Below, in pieces: positions 33,261-40,603 of a stretch of 40,603 bases of DNA. The notes under the pieces were generated by a model. It was not told the DNA's origin. It did no database searches and was given only the letters and a program-made list of their open reading frames with translations. Position numbers and translations under genes: made by a program. Position 1 is the first letter of the stretch. Each line of letters starts with the position of its first letter. The stretch is from the NCBI GenBank assembly GCA_016932235.1, contig JAFGDF010000296.1, positions 1 to 40,603 on the forward strand. The letters are read 5' to 3'. Source of the stretch: Deltaproteobacteria bacterium. Lineage in GTDB: Bacteria > Desulfobacterota > DSM-4660 > Desulfatiglandales > HGW-15.

Positions 33261-35212
33261 AAATAAATCTGTCAAACGAAAAAAATACCAGATTATCGAC
33301 ATATGATTATTCCACGCGTCTTCTGGGCGGAAGGGGCATCGCGGCCAAGATTTACTGGGATGAGGTGTCGCCGGAGGTCAGGGCCTTTGATCCTGAAAAT
33401 TATCTGATCTTTATCACCGGGCCACTGGCAGGCTTCACACGATTTGCAGGTTCACGCTGGCAGTTGTGCGGCAAATCACCTGAGATGGAACCGGAATCAT
33501 TTTCATACGCCAATTTCGGGGGAAGCTGGGGCGCTTGGCTGAAATTTGCCGGTTATGACGGACTGGTGGTCACGGGCAAGGCGGAGCGACCGGTTTATGT
33601 CTACATGGATGAACGAGATACGGTTGAGATAAGGGACGCATCTTTTCTTTGGGGTAAGACCACGGTTGAGACACAGGCCGCCTTAAAAGAGAGGCTGGGG
33701 AAGACTGTCAAGACCGTTCAGATCGGTCCGGCTGCCGAGAACCTGGTTTTATTCTCCACGATACTTGCCGAGGATAACTCGTCGGGCTCAAGCGGATTCG
33801 GCAGCGTTATGGGCTCAAAGAACCTGAAGGCAATTGCAATTAAGGTTGATGAGAGAAAGAAGCCGGTTGCGGCTGATCCTGACATGCTAAATTTACTGGG
33901 TAAAGAGGTATTAAAGTTAAAAAAGGAAAATGATGAAAGCGGCCATCAGAAAACGCTTATCGGTGATCTGACCGCCTGCTTCGGATGCATAAACGGGTGC
34001 AGCAGGAGGACATACAGGGCGGAAAATAATGAAAGCTTTAAGTCCTTTTGCCAGGCGACGAAATACTATTTGGACGCGGCAATGAAATACAGCAGGAACA
34101 TACTGCCCGGGAGCGTAAGTGATGAATACGGCGCGGCGATGAAAGACAATAAGGACATAGGCGAGGTCTGCCGGCTGGCCACGAGGCTGTGTGATAAATA
34201 CGGACTGGATACCATTGTTATGGAGGGCCTCTTAGAATGGATTGATAAATGCCATGAGGCGGGTATCCTGACCGAAGAGGAGACAGGACTTCCTCTGTCC
34301 AGGATCGGAAGCACCGGGTTTATCGAGGAGCTTGTGAGGAAGATAACTTATCGTGAAGGTTTTGGGGATATTCTTGCACAGGGCACGATCAAGGCTGCCG
34401 AGCAAATCGGGAGGGGCGCGATGAAACTCATAAGTCCCGGTACAGCCACCAGGGCAAGCGAGTGCAAAGACTATGATTCGAGACTGATCCTGGCAAATTC
34501 CCTGTTATATGCCACGGAACCAAGGCGGCCGATCCAGTTGCTGCATGCAATCGCGTTTCCTTTAAGAAGATGGGTCTGGTGGCGGAATCAGGCATACGAT
34601 GATTCTTTTCTTTCAAGTGATATTTTCAGGGATATCGCGGAGAAATACTGGGGGGGACCTGTTGCGGCAGATTTATCCACCTATGAAGGAAAGGCGTTAG
34701 CGGCTATCAAGATTCAGGATTATGGGTACATAAGGGAGAGCGCTATTTTCTGTGACCTTGCCTGGCCCATTCTCCAGGTACATTCTCCTGAGAGCCATAT
34801 CCGTATGGGCACTGTCGAGAGCCGCATTATTTCCGCGGTAACGGGCATGGATATGGGTGAGCAGGAGTTATTGAAAACAGGGGAAAGGATTTTCAATCTG
34901 CAGAGGGCTGTACTCATGAGACAGGGATGGGGCGGAAGAGCGGGAGACAGACTTTTAGATCATTTACATGAAGATCCTCTGGAAGATAATTTATACTTTT
35001 CACCGGGCTGTATTGTCCCTGATAAAAACGGTGAGGCGGTTTCCCTGAAGGGATCGGTAGTGAAAAGAGATGAGTTTGAAAATATGAAGAGCGAGTATTA
35101 CGATCTTCGTGGATGGGACAGGGAAACCGGGTTTCAGACAAAAGAGAAGCTCGAGGATTTAGATCTTCACGATATAGCGGAAGATTTGGAGATGAAAGGG
35201 CTCTTAAGATAA
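33227..35212 (+). CDS. Aldehyde:ferredoxin oxidoreductase family protein (tungsten-pterin)
   Basis: This 661-residue AOR-family protein has domain 1 (GYAGTILKINLS, GGRGIAAKIYWDE, TGPLAGFTRFAGS), the VMGSKNLKAIAI segment, and the [4Fe-4S] ligands Cys251, Cys254 and Cys258 (CFGCINGC) with Cys509 (IFCDLAWP) as the fourth. The family oxidises aldehydes, or in specialised members reduces acids or aromatic CoA esters. The start at 33227 is chosen because GGAG lies 6 bp upstream; 33215 is in frame but poorly spaced. The segment before VMGSKN reads SSGSSGFG instead of the usual Arg-Gly-Gly form, which may affect pterin or substrate contacts. The CocE-fold gene follows after 45 bp. Confidence 0.88.
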   Translation: MRMSGYAGTILKINLSNEKNTRLSTYDYSTRLLGGRGIAAKIYWDEVSPEVRAFDPENYLIFITGPLAGFTRFAGSRWQLCGKSPEMEPESFSYANFGGSWGAWLKFAGYDGLVVTGKAERPVYVYMDERDTVEIRDASFLWGKTTVETQAALKERLGKTVKTVQIGPAAENLVLFSTILAEDNSSGSSGFGSVMGSKNLKAIAIKVDERKKPVAADPDMLNLLGKEVLKLKKENDESGHQKTLIGDLTACFGCINGCSRRTYRAENNESFKSFCQATKYYLDAAMKYSRNILPGSVSDEYGAAMKDNKDIGEVCRLATRLCDKYGLDTIVMEGLLEWIDKCHEAGILTEEETGLPLSRIGSTGFIEELVRKITYREGFGDILAQGTIKAAEQIGRGAMKLISPGTATRASECKDYDSRLILANSLLYATEPRRPIQLLHAIAFPLRRWVWWRNQAYDDSFLSSDIFRDIAEKYWGGPVAADLSTYEGKALAAIKIQDYGYIRESAIFCDLAWPILQVHSPESHIRMGTVESRIISAVTGMDMGEQELLKTGERIFNLQRAVLMRQGWGGRAGDRLLDHLHEDPLEDNLYFSPGCIVPDKNGEAVSLKGSVVKRDEFENMKSEYYDLRGWDRETGFQTKEKLEDLDLHDIAEDLEMKGLLR

Positions 35213-35257
35213 TAACTTATTGCTGGAAATCACGATAATAAGGAGAATATAAGATTC

Positions 35258-37000
35258 ATGGACGCAATTATCGGCCAAGGCAGGGTTTCAAAAAGGGAAT
35301 ACGGGATCATCTCAGAGCGAAATATCAAGGCACGAATGAGCGACGGGGTAGAGATTAATGTAAACCTCTTCCGCCCTGACAGTGATGAAAGATTTCCGGC
35401 CCTGGTTGCCATGGCCCCGTTTCATCTGGCGTACCAGGATGAATATATATGGCCTTCCGCTGCCAGAAGCTCGCGGGTTAACGGCAGCCCCACGGTTAAT
35501 ATTGAGTCGATTCCGAGGGATTTTTTCGTGCGCAGGGGTTATGTAAAAGTTACAGGAAGTTCGCGTGGAACCGGGGGCTCAGGCGGGGTATATCAATATG
35601 TGAGTGAACGCGAGATCAAGGATATTTCAGATCTTATCGAGTGGGCGGCGGATCAGCCCTGGTGCAATGGCAATGTAGGCATAGGAGGAATCGCCTATTA
35701 TACTGCCTTAGCCCCCCAGGTCGCGGCCCTTCAGCCGCCGCACCTGAAGGCCATTGCCTCCATGTTCTCTTTCTGGGATGATTACCGTGATTTCTGGTGG
35801 AAGGGAGGGATACTGGCCAACGGGTTTCTCAAGTGGGTGAATAATCTGGCTAACAACGACATCCATTCGGACAGGAGCGTCCTGCTTGACGAACTGGGTG
35901 AAGAAAGGTTTAGAGCGGCGTTGGAACGGGCCCTGTCGGACAGGGACATAAGCGCGGATCCCGGGCTTGTGGAGGTCTTAAAAGATCCTTTTAAGCCAGG
36001 CCATGCGGCTGTTCTGGATATTCTCCTTCATCCCCTGATGTGCCCTTACTGGGAGAAACGGGGAAGCGTGATTGATTTTGATAAGATCAAAGTTCCGGTT
36101 TATGTGGGAGTTGTATCCCACCGTCCCGGTGGGATGATTCACTGGCCGGACATGAAAGTTCCAAAGAAGATGGTTTATGTGCCCCCTGCCTATGTTGACA
36201 GGCCGTTTTACCAGTTTTCCTGGGAGCTGTTACGGTGGTTTGATTACTGGTTAAAGGGCCTTGACACGGGAATTATGGACGAACCCGCCGTCAGGATATT
36301 TGTCCCGGGGTCGGATACATGGCTGACAGCGGAGGATTTTCCTGTTCCGGGCACGAAGTGGATACCTTTCTGCCTGCATGAGAACCACAGCCTTTGCGAG
36401 ATAGAACCATGGCCTGAGGCAGGATCATCTTCTTATGACGACAGCCCTGAGAACCGCGGCTTTTTAAAATACTCTTCGCCGCCGATTGTGGAGAACACGG
36501 AGATTGCGGGACTTGCTTCATTGAATCTGTATGCCTCATGCAGGGGAGTGGATATGAATATATTCGCGGGTATATATGACGCCGATCCCGACGGTAAGGA
36601 GACGTGTTTATGCCGGGGTTACCTTAAGGCGTCTCACCGGGAAATTGACCATGAATTATCAAAGCCCTGGCACCCTGTTCACACGCACATGGATCCCAGG
36701 CCCGTGATACCCGGGCAGGTGGTTGAGCTTTCCATAGCCTTTTCTCCCATATCATTTTCGTTCAAGGCCGGGCATCGTATCGTTCTCAAGTTAAGCGGCG
36801 CCGATGATGAACCGGAGAATCTGTTCCAGACAGGGCAGTACCATCTGACGAGCCGTACTCCAAACACCATAACCGTTTATCATAGCGCCGAATACCCGTC
36901 TCACCTGCTGCTCCCGATCACCAAAGGTAATATCGTAGGCACTTATGTCTCAGGCGGAGATATAAGCCTGAAGACAAAGGAGTTTATGAAACTGGAATAA
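35258..37000 (+). CDS. CocE/NonD (peptidase S15-like) family protein lacking the catalytic triad
   Basis: This 580-residue protein has the two-part S15 layout: an alpha/beta-hydrolase domain (about 20-330; SDGVEINVNLFRPD, RRGYVKVTGSSRGTGGSGG, WCNGNVGIGG) and a C-terminal jelly-roll domain (about 345-570; FSFKAGHRIVLKLSGADDE). The nucleophile motif G-x-S-Y-x-G is GIAYYT here, so the serine is Ala146. The regions that normally carry the acid (GWxD) and histidine (PWxH) read VVSH (285-288) and YVPPAYVD (307-314), so these residues also seem lost. It is probably a non-hydrolytic or repurposed member. The AAGGAG site is 12 bp upstream, a long spacing. It is co-oriented with AOR, and its 3' end is 5 bp from the msrAB stop. 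Confidence 0.82.
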   Translation: MDAIIGQGRVSKREYGIISERNIKARMSDGVEINVNLFRPDSDERFPALVAMAPFHLAYQDEYIWPSAARSSRVNGSPTVNIESIPRDFFVRRGYVKVTGSSRGTGGSGGVYQYVSEREIKDISDLIEWAADQPWCNGNVGIGGIAYYTALAPQVAALQPPHLKAIASMFSFWDDYRDFWWKGGILANGFLKWVNNLANNDIHSDRSVLLDELGEERFRAALERALSDRDISADPGLVEVLKDPFKPGHAAVLDILLHPLMCPYWEKRGSVIDFDKIKVPVYVGVVSHRPGGMIHWPDMKVPKKMVYVPPAYVDRPFYQFSWELLRWFDYWLKGLDTGIMDEPAVRIFVPGSDTWLTAEDFPVPGTKWIPFCLHENHSLCEIEPWPEAGSSSYDDSPENRGFLKYSSPPIVENTEIAGLASLNLYASCRGVDMNIFAGIYDADPDGKETCLCRGYLKASHREIDHELSKPWHPVHTHMDPRPVIPGQVVELSIAFSPISFSFKAGHRIVLKLSGADDEPENLFQTGQYHLTSRTPNTITVYHSAEYPSHLLLPITKGNIVGTYVSGGDISLKTKEFMKLE

Positions 37001-37005
37001 ACTAA

Positions 37006-38130
37006 TCACATCTCTCCATTAAAAAGCTTCAGGTATTTTCCATAGCCTTCTTTCTCCAGATCCTCTTTTGGAATAAATCTGAGTGCGGCGGAATTAATAC
37101 AGTATCTTAACCCAGTCGGAGGAGGTCCGTCATTAAATACATGCCCCAGGTGAGAGCCAGCGTATCTGCTGCGCACCTCAATCCGGTTCATGAAAAGGCT
37201 GCGATCCTCTTTTTCAATAATGTTTTCGTTCTCCAGGGGTTTTGAAAAACTTGGCCAGCCTGTGCCTGAATCGTATTTGTCAAGGGAACTGAAAAGGGGT
37301 TCTCCGGATACAATATCCACATAGATCCCTGCCCTTTTATTTTTCCAGTATTCATTATCAAAAGGACGTTCAGTTCCATTCATTTGTGTGACATCATACT
37401 GCAAGTCTGTCAGGATTTTACGCAGGACGTCGTCAGAGGGTTTCGTGTATTTATTTTTTTCTCTGATACCTTCATTTTCGTCGTCGTCCTGCCACATCTT
37501 TTTAAGGAACTGGTCTCGCCCTGAATTCCACCGGTAGAATTTGTATTGTATCGGGTTGGTTTTGCAATAGTCCTGGTGGTAATCTTCAGCCTCATAAAAT
37601 ATCTTAAACGGGATTATGTCTGTTACGATAGGTTTATCAAAGATGCCCGATGCTTCAAGCTCATTTTTTGATTTTTCGGCTTTTCTCTTTTGCTCCTCAT
37701 CGTGGTAAAAGATAGCACTCTTGTATTGTTCACCCCGATCAACAAATTGCCCGCCAGGATCGGTCGGATCAATATGGCGCCAGAAGAATTCAAGAAGCTC
37801 GTCATAGGTAATGATATCAGGATCATAGGTTACCTTTATTGCTTCAAGATGGCCTGTTCCACCCCCTGAGACTTCATTATATGTCGGATTTTCTTTGTGT
37901 CCTCCGGTATATCCTGAGATAACCTCTAGAACCCCCTCGAGTTTTTCGAAATCAGATTCAGTACACCAGAAACAACCGCCGGCAAATGTCGCAGTATCTC
38001 TGTTCATATCTTTATCTCCCATTTTTGCGGGAATGTTTTTAGGAGTATTTCCATCTTCCGCAAACGATAGAATATCCAATAGAAAAAACAACAGAATTGA
38101 TATAATCAATATAAGTGATGTGTTTTTCAT
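37006..38130 (-). CDS. msrAB: Exported bifunctional methionine sulfoxide reductase MsrA-MsrB
   Basis: This 374-residue fusion starts with a signal peptide ([20 protein letters not shown], cleaved near residue 24). MsrA (about 45-205) carries the catalytic Cys53 in GGCFWC and the [12 protein letters not shown] region. MsrB (about 230-370) has [14 protein letters not shown] and the catalytic Cys344 in RYCINS. It reduces both S- and R-methionine sulfoxides in exported proteins, using a thioredoxin-like donor not present in the window. An AAAGGAGG ribosome site supports the start. The gene stands alone and converges on the CocE-fold gene. Confidence 0.93.
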   Translation of the reverse strand: MKNTSLILIISILLFFLLDILSFAEDGNTPKNIPAKMGDKDMNRDTATFAGGCFWCTESDFEKLEGVLEVISGYTGGHKENPTYNEVSGGGTGHLEAIKVTYDPDIITYDELLEFFWRHIDPTDPGGQFVDRGEQYKSAIFYHDEEQKRKAEKSKNELEASGIFDKPIVTDIIPFKIFYEAEDYHQDYCKTNPIQYKFYRWNSGRDQFLKKMWQDDDENEGIREKNKYTKPSDDVLRKILTDLQYDVTQMNGTERPFDNEYWKNKRAGIYVDIVSGEPLFSSLDKYDSGTGWPSFSKPLENENIIEKEDRSLFMNRIEVRSRYAGSHLGHVFNDGPPPTGLRYCINSAALRFIPKEDLEKEGYGKYLKLFNGEM

Positions 38131-38654
38131 TTTTTTCCTCCTTTCGCGTATTCAATACCCTTTTAAGATAAATCCTCAAATTCACACTTTCATCATGTAT
38201 TTATAAATTTTTTATCACAAAATCCCGATCGAACATTTCGACTGTAATATGTGGTATAGGTAATAAAAGCCGTATTTTATAAACGACGGCATATATTATT
38301 GCGTATGATCATTGTCATTCTTCGGCCTGAACGAAGAATCCAGCCTTTTTAAACAGGTAGATCCTGCGATCAAGTCGCAGGATGACATTATAAGAAGATT
38401 TTTATTTTGAAAAAATTAGCAATTATTTAATGCGCTTTGTATAATTATCTGATGATATTTGATTAATAGCTGGGTCAGGTTCGCTCTTGGCAGGAATAAA
38501 GAATTAGAGGGCATTATCAACAGGGATATGGAATACCGAATAATACACCACGGAATAACGATTTTTCCTTGAATTATCCGAAATCTGATTTATTCTATGA
38601 ATCTGTCAAAAGAAGATCATCAGACTTCCAAATTAAATACCAAAGGAGGAAATA
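38131..38654. other. Intergenic region upstream of msrAB and the zinc-ribbon gene
   Basis: This 524-bp divergent region contains the TGTCATTCTTCG-ended repeat at 38313-38387. A TATAAT hexamer at 38440-38445 has no well-spaced -35. The remainder is AT-rich with no coding frame that I can support. Confidence 0.6.
38313..38387. repeat. TGTCATYCTKCG-ended 75-bp repeat element
   Basis: The left end TGTCATTCTTCG and the right end CGCAGGATGACA are inverted repeats at 10 of 12 positions. Two internal hairpins are visible (ATTCTTCG/CGAAGAAT and ATCCTGCG/CGCAGGAT). It is the same family as the elements at 6491-6620, 6673-6703 and 6741. Confidence 0.65.
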
Positions 38655-38984
38655 ATGGGGAACAAGGTTACTGTTAAGATTCAACCGGAAAAAGGAACAG
38701 AAGAGATGTTTTTTCTTCAGCAGGACCTGAAAAAAATGAAAGAACTCAGAGAAAGATGTCTAAAAGAGGCAACCGAAAGGTATCGTGAAGAACATAAATA
38801 TCACTGTTTCAGATGCGGATCAAAAAGTCTTGTGGAGATTGACAGAGGTGATGTTAAGATTGATATATGCATCAATGAAGATTGCGGTGCGGTTCATCTG
38901 GATCCGGGAGAGCTCGAGCGGATCCTCAAAGATGAAAAGGTCCTTGGTTCAATAAGAAAAGCCTTTCTGGATGTTTTTAAATAG
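38655..38984 (+). CDS. Small zinc-ribbon protein (zf-TFIIB-like)
   Basis: At 109 residues it has a charged, probably helical N-terminal half (residues 15-48). A zinc ribbon follows: Cys51 and Cys54 (CFRCGS), then Cys72 and Cys77 (ICINEDCGAVHLDPGEL), matching the zf-TFIIB pattern whose last knuckle is followed by a W/HLDxGEL-type segment. Function is unknown; such proteins are usually assigned to nucleic-acid or metal binding. AAAGGAGG 7-8 bp upstream is an excellent ribosome site. A weak terminator follows at 39009-39029. Confidence 0.75.
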   Translation: MGNKVTVKIQPEKGTEEMFFLQQDLKKMKELRERCLKEATERYREEHKYHCFRCGSKSLVEIDRGDVKIDICINEDCGAVHLDPGELERILKDEKVLGSIRKAFLDVFK

Positions 38985-39008
38985 CGATGATAGTATAAGA
39001 TATTAAGG

Positions 39009-39029
39009 AAGGGCATATGACCCTTTTTT
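39009..39029 (+). terminator. Weak rho-independent terminator after the zinc-ribbon gene
   Basis: AAGGG (39009-39013) pairs with CCCTT (39021-39025) around CATATGA and runs into a T-tract ending at 39029. The stem is short, but G-T and A-T pairs can extend it. It lies 25 bp beyond the stop codon. Confidence 0.45.
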
Positions 39030-39231
39030 ATCAATGAGAATAAGTGACGGGTAAGATAGAAAATCCGGTAATTGTTATCCCTGGGGTAACGGGAACCTCC
39101 TTACATGATGACTATCCGTCAAAGTCCAGGACATCAGTGCCCCAAGGCTTAAGGTAAAAAAGTTCAAAACATCGATGACCCGATAAAATATTTTAAATTA
39201 AGCGGTAAATTGATAAAAAAATAATATAATA

Positions 39232-39948
39232 TTAACCAACTAATTTAATACTTCCATATTTATTATAATAGTCTATCCAGAGGTTTTTAATATCAGGAGA
39301 AATTTTATCTTTGACCATTGAGAAGATTTCGGCCATCGATAATATAGGAAATACCTGAAATCCATATTTTCGTGACAGGTATTCCGTTGCACTCAAATCC
39401 TCCACTTTATCTCTGTCCCCCATTTTCTCTTGCCTATCTGCGACGAGAACTAATCCGACTATAGTGTAATCTCCGAGTAAATTTATTTTATCTATTGACT
39501 CAAATTTAGTTTTGCCGGTAGTTATTACATCATCTATTAAAAGTATCTTTTGTCCGGTCTTAAAAAAGCTTGCACCTACAATAGTTTTATCCGAATTAAC
39601 ATCACCATAACTTTTCTCTTCTTTTCGATCATACAAAAATCGCTTGTTGATATTAAATAACTCGTATAACCCCTCACATGCTAGGCATGCTAAAGTTATA
39701 CCTTTATAGGCTGGTCCAAAAATAAAATCAAAGTCTTCAATTTTTTTTGATTTTAAGAGATTCGAAATATGACAACCAAGAGCATTTTTTAATATTGCAA
39801 TGGATTTTCCCTCGATCATCGATCCGGTATTAATGAAATTAGGTGAAATCCTTCTGCTTTTAAAGGTAAACAGTTCGTTAGAATTTTTTGCGATTTTTAA
39901 AGAACCGGATTCAATTAAATTGTCTAAAAGCTCCTTTTTATATTTCAC
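39232..39948 (-). CDS. pyrE: Orotate phosphoribosyltransferase
   Basis: It makes orotidine 5'-phosphate from orotate and PRPP in pyrimidine synthesis. The 238-residue protein shows FIFGPAYKGI, the YDRKEEKSYGD loop and the PRPP-binding motif ILLIDDVITTGKT. It lies 82 bp downstream of pyrB on the same strand, forming a pyrimidine operon. The region is noticeably more AT-rich than the catabolic genes to the left. The upstream GAAAGG is rather far from the ATG (about 13 bp). Confidence 0.9.
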   Translation of the reverse strand: MKYKKELLDNLIESGSLKIAKNSNELFTFKSRRISPNFINTGSMIEGKSIAILKNALGCHISNLLKSKKIEDFDFIFGPAYKGITLACLACEGLYELFNINKRFLYDRKEEKSYGDVNSDKTIVGASFFKTGQKILLIDDVITTGKTKFESIDKINLLGDYTIVGLVLVADRQEKMGDRDKVEDLSATEYLSRKYGFQVFPILSMAEIFSMVKDKISPDIKNLWIDYYNKYGSIKLVG

Positions 39949-40030
39949 AGGAATAAACCTTTCAAATTAAATGGGAAGTCACTAGTCAATTTAAGCGATC
40001 TTATTTTCGTTGTATCAAAATTGTGCTTGA

Positions 40031-40603
40031 TTACTTATCACCAAGAAGCATCTGCAACAAAGCCATCCGAACGAATAGCCCGTTTTGTGCCTGCCTGAAA
40101 TAAGCTGCCCGATCATCTTCATCGACCTCGAGTAAAATCTCGCCAACTCTTGGCAACGGGTGCATGACTATGGCTTTGTCCTTCATCGACTTAAGAGTTT
40201 TTTTACCTATTATATACGCCGCAATCTCCTGCTCAGTGACCAAGGCTCCCCGCTCCTTCTGGATCCTTGTCTGATATACGACATCAACTTTGCTGACGAC
40301 ATTTCTTAGATCAATATCCTCGGTAAACCAAACATTATGCCGCTGGAGATAATCTTTAATATCGTCCCTCATTCTGATCGACTCAGGAGAAACGAAATAG
40401 ATGTTAACATCTTGAAATTTGCCTATAAGATAAGAGAGTGACCTAACGGTTCTGCCATTCAACAGATCCCCGACCATTGCGATGGAAATTCCGGATATTT
40501 TTCCGAACTCTTTCCATATCGTATAAAGGTCTAGGAGCGCCTGAGTCGGGTGTTGCCCTTTCCCGTCTCCGGCATTAATGATTGGAGCCATAGAAACTTT
40601 AGA
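40031..40603 (-). CDS. pyrB: Aspartate carbamoyltransferase catalytic subunit (3' part)
   Basis: The gene runs off the right edge; 190 C-terminal residues are visible. The frame stays open through the edge, with SKVSMAPIINAGDG at the border. Motifs are INAGDGKGQHPTQALLDLYTI, MVGDLLNGRTVRSL (aspartate-domain start), VVYQTRIQKER and the PLPR loop in MHPLPRVGEI. The product condenses carbamoyl phosphate with aspartate. Together with pyrE it marks a housekeeping region next to the accessory catabolic genes. Confidence 0.92.
   Translation of the reverse strand, partial: SKVSMAPIINAGDGKGQHPTQALLDLYTIWKEFGKISGISIAMVGDLLNGRTVRSLSYLIGKFQDVNIYFVSPESIRMRDDIKDYLQRHNVWFTEDIDLRNVVSKVDVVYQTRIQKERGALVTEQEIAAYIIGKKTLKSMKDKAIVMHPLPRVGEILLEVDEDDRAAYFRQAQNGLFVRMALLQMLLGDK

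Overview
The window looks like chromosome from a strictly anaerobic, respiratory or syntrophic bacterium, most likely a deltaproteobacterial (Desulfobacterota-type) lineage. This is inferred from gene content only: a tungsten-type aldehyde:ferredoxin oxidoreductase, an ETF-linked membrane Fe-S quinone reductase, ADP-forming acyl-CoA synthetase, a nickel-pincer LarA-type enzyme and many acyl-CoA enzymes. No rRNA, tRNA or CRISPR array was seen.

Layout. 1-234 is the tail of a LivF-type ABC ATPase. 612-6389 (+) is a first catabolic unit: SDR dehydrogenase, MmgE/PrpD protein, LarA-like protein, and aconitase-superfamily large and small subunits that are separated by a 331-bp inverted-repeat element. 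6767-18965 (-) is a long convergent unit, read from the right: HMG-CoA-lyase-like enzyme, CaiB-type CoA-transferase, TcuA-like flavoprotein, EtfB, EtfA, a divergent MmgE/PrpD, an ETF:quinone-oxidoreductase-like membrane protein, a second aconitase-like large/small pair and another MmgE/PrpD. Many of these genes overlap or nearly touch. An XRE-cupin regulator (19283-19882, -) lies just upstream. Divergent from it is a two-gene unit (20336-24317, +): ADP-forming acyl-CoA synthetase and a CoA-transferase/hydrolase fused to a GNAT domain.

24335-29280 holds an acetolactate-synthase fragment, a spermidine-synthase-like membrane protein coupled to an exported protein-repair methyltransferase, and a radical SAM gene. 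29432-37000 holds two divergent units: metallo-hydrolase and acyl-CoA dehydrogenase (-), and tandem-VOC protein, AOR and a CocE-fold protein without its catalytic triad (+). 37006-40603 holds an exported MsrAB, a small zinc-ribbon protein, pyrE and the end of pyrB.

How the genes may work together. My reading of 612-24317 is one regulon for anaerobic breakdown of a branched or tricarboxylic acid. A tricarballylate-dehydrogenase-like flavoprotein would make a C=C bond and pass electrons through ETF to the quinone pool. Two aconitase-like hydratases and two intact MmgE/PrpD enzymes (plus one altered one) would move water or carboxylate around that bond. LarA would invert a 2-hydroxy-acid centre. 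CaiB would make the CoA ester, the HMGL-like enzyme would cleave it to acetyl-CoA plus an oxoacid, and the ADP-forming synthetase would recover ATP. The substrate is not identified. Support for a regulon comes from a shared DNA motif: a 31-bp match (24 identical) upstream of the SDR and of the regulator gene, with its 13-bp core again upstream of the acyl-CoA synthetase.

Several small dispersed palindromic repeat families (REP-like hairpins, TGTCATYCTKCG-ended elements, a perfect 23-bp inverted repeat) occupy the intergenic spaces.
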